Shown: positions 1 through 5,356 of the stretch, piece after piece
Position numbering within the stretch: the stretch's first letter is position 1
How the letters are laid out: every line of letters begins with the position of its first letter
Assembly (NCBI GenBank): GCA_027320785.1
Contig: DAHVKR010000116.1
Span: 1 to 5,356, forward strand
Source: Bdellovibrionales bacterium
GTDB lineage: Bacteria > Bdellovibrionota > Bdellovibrionia > Bdellovibrionales > Bdellovibrionaceae
DNA length: 5,356 nucleotides
Direction of reading: 5' to 3'
Notes under the pieces: model-generated
The model's database searches: none
Seen by the model: the letters and a program-made list of their open reading frames with translations, nothing else
What the model was told of the DNA's origin: nothing
Position numbers and translations under genes: made by a program

Positions 1-494
1 AAGTTGCAAGACGGTGCTCTGATATTCTCCATGAAATTGTTCAGAACGTTTCAAAAGTTTCAGGACTTTCTCAAGAGATTTCTCAGGCCAATAAAGAACA
101 AGCTGTGGGTGTGGCTGAAATTAATAAAGCCATGTCACAACTCGACACTGTGACACAACAAAACGCTGGAACAAGCGAAGAAGCTGCCAAAGCAGCCCGT
201 GAGTTGTCAGATGAAGCCGTATCTCTCCAATCCTCAATCCATACTTTGATGGCCGTCATCAAGGGAGAGGGGCAATCAGCTTCGATTAAGCCCGGATCTT
301 TAACAGCTGAGAGTTCACGCAAAAATAGCTCCTCTAAAATAATTCCATTTAAATCAAAGTCCAAGATGTCTACGTCATCCGCTTCCAACTACAGTGAAGA
401 TACCGAATTTAAAATGGCTGCGGGAGACTCATCTTCAACATCATCCCACTCGAGCGTTCCGAGCCGAGATGACGAAGGTTTCGAAGATACTTAG
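1..494 (+). CDS. Methyl-accepting chemotaxis protein, C-terminal fragment
   Basis: This is the 3' end of a chemoreceptor gene that starts before the window; reading from base 3, 163 residues are visible. Residues 1 to about 87 form the C-terminal arm of the cytoplasmic signalling hairpin. The heptad-rich stretch EQAVGVAEINKAMSQLDTVT followed by QQNAGTSEEAAKAA is a hallmark of MCP signalling domains, and the EE pair resembles a CheR/CheB methylation site, although it fits the consensus only loosely. The sensor domain, HAMP and signalling tip lie outside the window. After the helix comes a tail of about 75 residues rich in Ser and charged residues, probably a flexible tether. It ends in GFEDT, which resembles a CheR-docking pentapeptide of the xWxxF type, but the last aromatic is Thr. 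The role, from the family, is to pass a signal to CheA/CheW. Ligand and membrane topology cannot be told. The family call is secure. Confidence 0.93.
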   Translation, partial: VARRCSDILHEIVQNVSKVSGLSQEISQANKEQAVGVAEINKAMSQLDTVTQQNAGTSEEAAKAARELSDEAVSLQSSIHTLMAVIKGEGQSASIKPGSLTAESSRKNSSSKIIPFKSKSKMSTSSASNYSEDTEFKMAAGDSSSTSSHSSVPSRDDEGFEDT

Positions 495-517
495 TAGTCT
501 ATACTTATAGAACTGTC

Positions 518-564
518 GCTCAGGGTCCCTTGTCTAACTTTTTAACAGCTGAAAAACCCTGAGC
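518..564. repeat. 9-bp inverted repeat downstream of the MCP gene, possible terminator
   Basis: GCTCAGGGT at 518-526 is perfectly complementary to ACCCTGAGC at 556-564, with a 29-base spacer that contains a T5/A5 pair (539-543 with 552-556) able to form an inner stem. It begins 24 bases after the MCP stop and lies before the next gene's ribosome binding site. Neither strand has a T-run after the stem, so it is not a typical intrinsic terminator. It could act as a mRNA 3'-end stabiliser, a weak terminator or a protein-binding site. The repeat itself is certain; its function is open. Confidence 0.5.
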
Positions 565-577
565 TGCCTCAAAATCT

Positions 578-583
578 CATAAT
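578..583 (+). promoter_or_regulatory. Weak -10 candidate for the peptidase-ankyrin pair
   Basis: CATAAT differs from the sigma-70 -10 consensus at one base and sits 58 bases before the peptidase ATG, in the only noncoding gap ahead of the pair. No acceptable -35 hexamer is found 16-18 bases upstream. An attack-phase sigma factor or an activator could make up for this, but nothing in the sequence shows it. Low-confidence call. Confidence 0.22.
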
Positions 584-629
584 AAGACGGCACAATCATT
601 GAATGAACCTCTTTATATTGAACGTAGTT

Positions 630-635
630 GGAGGG
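630..635 (+). promoter_or_regulatory. Strong Shine-Dalgarno site setting the peptidase start
   Basis: GGAGGG lies 6 bases before the ATG at 642, close to ideal. An in-frame ATG at 603 has no such site, and using it would put 13 extra residues ahead of an otherwise normal signal peptide. This site therefore decides the start. Confidence 0.85.
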
Positions 636-641
636 ACTGAC

Positions 642-1916
642 ATGAGATTGAGGCTATTCATAGCTCTATTGACATCATTTGTATCGCTATATGCACAGGC
701 TATGAGCGGCGCCAACTGTTATACATCACTGGATAATCCACAGGAAATTCAAGGTGATAATATCAACGAGAGGCTCCCATTGGCCTCCACTTCCAAGCTC
801 ATTACCTCCTATTGGGCGATCAAAGAAAAGGGTATCGATTATCGATTCGCAACTGTTTTCTATTTTACTCAAGTTGGAAGAGATCTCTATGATCTTCATA
901 TTCAAGGGTCTCGAGACCCGTTCTTTGGTGCCGAGCGAGCTCACTATACAATATCAGAGCTCAATAAACGTGGGATCAAACATATTCGCAATTTAACATT
1001 TGATGAGAACTTTAAATTCTACTGGTCTGTGGATGACCCTAAAAGAAATAACAGTGTCGCAGAAGGATTCTATGTTCCCCAAGACCCTGTCCCCAGAAAA
1101 GTCATGCTTCAATTGAGGGCCTTTTCAACTCTCTTAAAAGGCTACAAAGAGACGTACTATAAGGCTGCTAAAATCGGCGTTAAAATGGTTAAAAAACCTG
1201 TTTTCACAATTCAGGACATCGAGTTCCAAAGCGACGAGGATTTTAAAAAGACGCAAAACCCTGCGGACCATATCTACGTTGTCAATTCGACGCCTCTCTC
1301 GAGCCTCTTAAAGGAAATGAACCGAAACTCCAATAACTATGCAGCTAATCAGATTTTCGAACACATGGAGTCAGAGGAAAAGTTCAGCCAATTCATTGAA
1401 AAGGATATGAATCTCGATATGCATTCTGTTGTTATGTTTAATGGATCAGGAGATCGCTATGATCTATCCGATGGTGCGCACTACAACGAAGCCACCTGCT
1501 CGGCTATGCTCAAAATTTTAATAAATCTTCATAAGACCTTATTAGATCAACATAGCTCCTTTAGCAAAATTGCAACTGTTATTGGGACCAACTCAGGAAC
1601 TCCTACAAGCCTATATACAAATGATAAAACTTACGACTCCGTTGTCGCCAAAACTGGAACCGTCAATCCCGCTGTCACCTTAGCCGGAGTGGCTTCTACT
1701 AAAAAAGGGCTCATCTTTTTCATGTTTAATGAAAAAACAAATGGTACAGCTAGAAGTTGGAATAATGCTCGCTATATAATCAGAAAAAAACTGACCCAGC
1801 TTATGTCTCAATTCAATGGTGGCGTTCGAATGAAGGCAAAATCCTTCTCGTTTGTCAGTTTCGATAACCTATCTTTTTCTGATTTAGTCGATAGCTCTGG
1901 CGAGATTCTCCAATGA
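642..1916 (+). CDS. PBP4/DacB-type DD-endo/carboxypeptidase, Bd3459-like
   Basis: This is a periplasmic serine peptidase of family S13 that, by family, cuts D-Ala cross-links in peptidoglycan. From ATG 642 it has 424 residues. A signal peptide with MRLR, a hydrophobic core and AQA at 18-20 predicts cleavage before Met21. All three penicillin-binding motifs are present: STSK at 49-52 (catalytic Ser49, Lys52), SNN at 230-232 and KTG at 337-339. The S13-type NGSG is at 267-270. The gap between the first two Ser is 181 residues; I recall 244 in E. coli PBP4, so the inserted domains II/III are shortened by roughly 60 residues. That matches the loss of domain III described for B. bacteriovorus Bd3459, which rounds prey during invasion. 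About 85 residues follow KTG, longer than in E. coli PBP4. The stop overlaps the next start (ATGA), so the ankyrin partner is translationally coupled. Family call secure; the predation role is inferred from synteny and domain loss. A housekeeping DacB is the alternative. Confidence 0.93.
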   Translation: MRLRLFIALLTSFVSLYAQAMSGANCYTSLDNPQEIQGDNINERLPLASTSKLITSYWAIKEKGIDYRFATVFYFTQVGRDLYDLHIQGSRDPFFGAERAHYTISELNKRGIKHIRNLTFDENFKFYWSVDDPKRNNSVAEGFYVPQDPVPRKVMLQLRAFSTLLKGYKETYYKAAKIGVKMVKKPVFTIQDIEFQSDEDFKKTQNPADHIYVVNSTPLSSLLKEMNRNSNNYAANQIFEHMESEEKFSQFIEKDMNLDMHSVVMFNGSGDRYDLSDGAHYNEATCSAMLKILINLHKTLLDQHSSFSKIATVIGTNSGTPTSLYTNDKTYDSVVAKTGTVNPAVTLAGVASTKKGLIFFMFNEKTNGTARSWNNARYIIRKKLTQLMSQFNGGVRMKAKSFSFVSFDNLSFSDLVDSSGEILQ

Positions 1917-2435
1917 TTTTTTCAATTCTTCTTTCTTTTTGCTTAGCTGCTTTTGCTAGTCAGGACTCTCGCCTCATTCAAGCGGTCAATAAAGGCAGTC
2001 TTCAGGAGGTCACTCAGTTAGCTAAAAGCAAAAAAGAGCTGAACGGAAAGGACGCTGATGGCTACGATGCTCTCTTTTATGCTGTTAGCTTAAACGATCT
2101 AGCTAAGACAAAGGCTCTTCTAAAGGCTGGCGCACAAACACAAAATCTATATTCAAATAAAAAAGAAAGTCTTCTTTTTGAGGCCGCTCGACTGGGATCT
2201 CAAGATATTTTAGAAGTCCTGCTTAAAAAAAATCCAAAACTACTTAAGATCCAAAACACAGATCATGAAACAGCTCTTTTCGAGGCCGTGCGATCTGACC
2301 AATCCAAAGTCGTTCAGTATCTCGTCCAAAAGGGGCTTTCTCTTCAAGAGAAAAATAAGAGCGGCAAGACTGCACAAGACTACGCTGACCCTCAAAATAA
2401 AGTCATGATGTCGACTTTAAAAAAACTGAATAAAA

Positions 2436-2443
<8 letters not shown>
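1913..2443 (+). CDS. Exported ankyrin-repeat protein, likely Bd3460-like inhibitor of the peptidase
   Basis: 176 residues. The N-terminus (about 1-16, ending AFA) is hydrophobic and reads as a short signal peptide, although it lacks the usual positive charge; the mature protein would start near SQDS and act in the periplasm. Ankyrin-like units are an N-cap at 18-46, repeats at about 47-79, 80-115 and 116-148, and a C-cap at 149-176. The usual TPLH tetrapeptide is replaced by DALF, SLLF and TALF, while the helix pattern and the KAGA/QKG turns are kept. Its ATG overlaps the peptidase stop by 4 bases, and no good separate ribosome binding site is seen, so the two products should be made together. 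In B. bacteriovorus the ankyrin protein Bd3460 binds and blocks the endopeptidases Bd3459 and Bd0816 to spare the predator's own wall; this gene occupies the same position. The ankyrin fold is clear, while the inhibitor role is inferred from context. Its 3' end overlaps the convergent helicase gene by 8 bases. Confidence 0.88.
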
Positions 2444-4061
<1,618 letters not shown>

Positions 4062-4081
4062 CAACGACTAATACCTACAGA

Positions 4082-4111
4082 GTGGGGCGTCAAAAGTCAA
4101 AAGCCCCCCAC
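4082..4111 (-). repeat. GTGGGG/CCCCAC stem-loop across the hydrolase stop
   Basis: GTGGGG at 4082-4087 pairs with CCCCAC at 4106-4111, leaving an 18-base loop that carries a tandem 7-base repeat TCAAAAG (4090-4096 and 4097-4103). The structure spans the hydrolase stop codon (4097-4099) and ends about 20 bases before the helicase start. No T-run follows it on the minus strand, so it is unlikely to terminate fully. It could reduce read-through, protect an mRNA end or affect helicase translation. Only the pairing is observed. Confidence 0.4.
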
Positions 4112-4912
4112 GAAATTCTTCACCGCCTGCAGAAACTCCTGCGGCTTTTCTGAGTGAATCCAGTGTCCGGCTCCGGGAATCTCGACACCTTGAATCAATT
4201 GGCTTGATTGGAGAATCTTATGATAGATCTCGGGCTTAAGTTCTTTTGAGTTTCCCCCACGAATCCAAAGGGTTGGCATCTTAAGAGACTCCACATCCTT
4301 CCAACGATCATGCAAACGACCCAGCCGAACAGTCTCTAAAATACCCGCTTTTGAAAATTTCCAATCCCAAACACCAGAGCTCTTCTCTTCCAGGTTTGCA
4401 TAGAGAAAGGCTCCTAAGACAGACGTGGGTTCCCTTACATTGACACGTGATGGAAATTCTTGCTTAAAAAAATCCCGAGCCTGATCCCGCGAGGCAAATG
4501 GAGTGGGAACAGCATTCAGTAATTTTTCGTAATATTCATAGGAAGTGTGATTTTCCTCAGGGCCAATATCCTCCACGATCAACTTTTCGACTTTCTCTGG
4601 AAAGAGTGAGGCAAAGACCAGAACATTTCTTCCTCCCATAGAGTGGCCCACTAATATAAATCTGTCCCAGCCCAACGCATCCGTTAAGTCCTTCAAATCT
4701 TGAGCAAAATCTTCAGGCATATAGCCCGAATCAGGCTTAAATGACTTGCCATGACCTCTTTGATCGTAGGTCAAACAGGTCTCTGTCTGATTAAGACCGT
4801 TGGTAATTCGTTGCCAGTTGTTTGAAAAACCCATAAGACCGTGAACAAAGACCCAACGACGCCCATCTGATGGACCCGTAATGGAGTAATTAATTTTTTC
4901 CAGAATCGACAT
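4097..4912 (-). CDS. Alpha/beta hydrolase, YbfF/ABHD11-like esterase
   Basis: 271 residues, about the usual length, cytoplasmic (no signal peptide). The oxyanion-hole HGLMG is at 24-28, followed by SNNW. The nucleophile elbow is GHSMGG at 89-94, giving Ser91, and the catalytic His250 lies in GAGHWIHSEKP. The strand that usually ends with the acid reads RGGNSKEL and has no Asp; instead Asp115 in EDIGP matches the position I recall for the acid in YbfF-type esterases. These features together point to the YbfF/ABHD11 group, which hydrolyses acyl esters or thioesters of unsettled physiological identity. The substrate here is unknown. The ATG at 4912 is the first good start, but no clear Shine-Dalgarno site precedes it and no convincing minus-strand promoter was found in 4913-5007. 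The helicase gene follows closely, suggesting an operon. Family call strong; subfamily moderate. Confidence 0.9.
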   Translation of the reverse strand: MSILEKINYSITGPSDGRRWVFVHGLMGFSNNWQRITNGLNQTETCLTYDQRGHGKSFKPDSGYMPEDFAQDLKDLTDALGWDRFILVGHSMGGRNVLVFASLFPEKVEKLIVEDIGPEENHTSYEYYEKLLNAVPTPFASRDQARDFFKQEFPSRVNVREPTSVLGAFLYANLEEKSSGVWDWKFSKAGILETVRLGRLHDRWKDVESLKMPTLWIRGGNSKELKPEIYHKILQSSQLIQGVEIPGAGHWIHSEKPQEFLQAVKNFVGGF

Positions 4913-4943
4913 GAGGCCAATTTGCCACGGAACCCGGTTTTTA

Positions 4944-4952
4944 TGCTACAAT
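4944..4952 (+). promoter_or_regulatory. Extended -10 promoter for the pcnB-like gene
   Basis: TGCTACAAT gives an extended -10 (TGn) followed by TACAAT, one base from the TATAAT consensus. A TTGCCA at 4922-4927 could be a -35 but with a long 19-base spacer; extended -10 promoters depend less on the -35. The start of transcription would be near 4959, leaving a leader of about 50 bases before ATG 5008. It lies in the divergent gap between the hydrolase and pcnB-like genes. Confidence 0.5.
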
Positions 4953-5007
4953 TTACTAACTTTTTTCAGTATTTTTTGATTATCAACTTGAGAATGTACA
5001 CCGTCTT

Positions 5008-5356
5008 ATGCTGCTAAAGAATGAATGGATTGACCCCTACGCGATGAAAATTGTAACCGCCCTACGCAAGAAGGGTCATCAAGCCTATTTGGTGGGTGGA
5101 TGCGTTCGAGATTTGCTTTCAGGAGAACAACCCAAAGACTTTGATATTGCCACAGATGCGCTTCCCGAGACCGCTCGACGATGTATTCCCAATAGTTATG
5201 TCATTGGCAAGCGATTCAAACTCGTTCTTGTTAAACGAGGTCCACATCAATTCGAAGTTGCCACGTTCAGGCGCAGTGCAACCTCAGAAGAGCTCGAAGA
5301 CGAAAATAATCCTATCACAGGAGATAATTATTTCGGAACTTGCGAAGAGGATGCCG
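5008..5356 (+). CDS. pcnB: Poly(A) polymerase / tRNA nucleotidyltransferase family protein, N-terminal part
   Basis: 116 residues are visible; the gene runs past the window end. The N-terminal nucleotidyltransferase domain of the class II CCA-adding/poly(A) polymerase family is clear: YLVGGCVRDLL at 27-37, PKDFDIATD at 42-50 with the metal-binding Asp44 and Asp46, VIGKRFKLV at 65-73, EVATFRRS at 83-90 and NYFGTCEEDA at 107-116. Such enzymes add A residues to RNA 3' ends, marking them for decay (PcnB), or add CCA to tRNA. The VIGKRF, EVATFR and FGT-EEDA run is PcnB-like, but the C-terminal parts that would separate the two functions are missing. ATG 5008 is the earliest in-frame ATG after a stop at 4957-4959 and gives a natural lead-in helix; no good ribosome binding site is seen. 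A later ATG at 5044 would trim conserved sequence. It is divergent from the helicase operon, and both suggest RNA turnover. Family is secure, the symbol is less so. Confidence 0.88.
   Translation, partial: MLLKNEWIDPYAMKIVTALRKKGHQAYLVGGCVRDLLSGEQPKDFDIATDALPETARRCIPNSYVIGKRFKLVLVKRGPHQFEVATFRRSATSEELEDENNPITGDNYFGTCEEDA

Noticed and set aside
603..641. Upstream in-frame ATG adding 13 residues to the peptidase
   Set aside because: No Shine-Dalgarno site before it, and it would bury the signal peptide; the ATG at 642 has GGAGGG at ideal spacing.
906..919. Perfect 14-bp palindrome GGGTCTCGAGACCC inside the peptidase gene
   Set aside because: It encodes ordinary residues (GSRDP) and a palindrome of this length is expected by chance about once in three windows of this size; no regulatory context.
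83..996. Open frames at 83-388 (minus), 726-944 (minus) and 754-996 (plus)
   Set aside because: They lie wholly or mostly within the chemoreceptor and peptidase genes in other frames, and their translations show no domain or family resemblance.
4976..4986. TTGAT-T-ATCAA, resembling an FNR half-site pair in the divergent promoter region
   Set aside because: FNR/CRP-type sites need a 4-base (or longer) spacer, and this one has 1; the arms are short and AT-rich, so chance is likely.

Overview
The window looks like a chromosomal segment from a Bdellovibrio-like predatory bacterium (Bdellovibrionota, formerly Deltaproteobacteria). The assignment rests on gene content and order. A periplasmic PBP4/DacB-type peptidoglycan DD-peptidase is translationally coupled to a small exported ankyrin-repeat protein. 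Next to them are a DEAD-box RNA helicase, an alpha/beta hydrolase and a poly(A) polymerase/tRNA nucleotidyltransferase-family gene. From memory this matches the Bdellovibrio bacteriovorus Bd3459-Bd3460-Bd3461...Bd3464 neighbourhood. Base composition is moderately AT-rich, lower in GC than I recall for B. bacteriovorus HD100, so a relative seems more likely than that strain. No mobile element, tRNA, rRNA or CRISPR array is visible.

Layout: (1) 1-494, plus strand: the C-terminal end of a methyl-accepting chemotaxis protein. (2) 495-641: intergenic DNA with a 9-bp inverted repeat and a strong ribosome binding site. (3) 642-1916 and 1913-2443, plus strand: the DD-peptidase and ankyrin genes, sharing an ATGA overlap. 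(4) 2436-4061, minus strand: an RhlE/RhlB-type DEAD-box helicase whose 3' end overlaps the ankyrin gene by 8 bases, tail to tail. (5) 4097-4912, minus strand: a YbfF/ABHD11-like alpha/beta hydrolase directly upstream of the helicase and probably cotranscribed with it. (6) 4913-5007: a divergent promoter region. (7) 5008-5356, plus strand: the 5' part of a pcnB-like nucleotidyltransferase gene, cut by the window end.

How the genes work together: in B. bacteriovorus, Bd3459 is a DD-endopeptidase used on prey peptidoglycan during invasion, and Bd3460 is an ankyrin protein that binds and inhibits it (and Bd0816) to protect the predator's own wall. The coupled pair here has the same architecture: two exported proteins, a PBP4 without room for the usual domain III, and an ankyrin partner translated immediately after it. 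I infer a predatory wall hydrolase plus self-protection module. The helicase and the pcnB-like gene point to RNA turnover, and homologues of both have been linked, as I recall, to mutations in host-independent Bdellovibrio. The system is therefore known in one species; this window appears to hold a divergent version.
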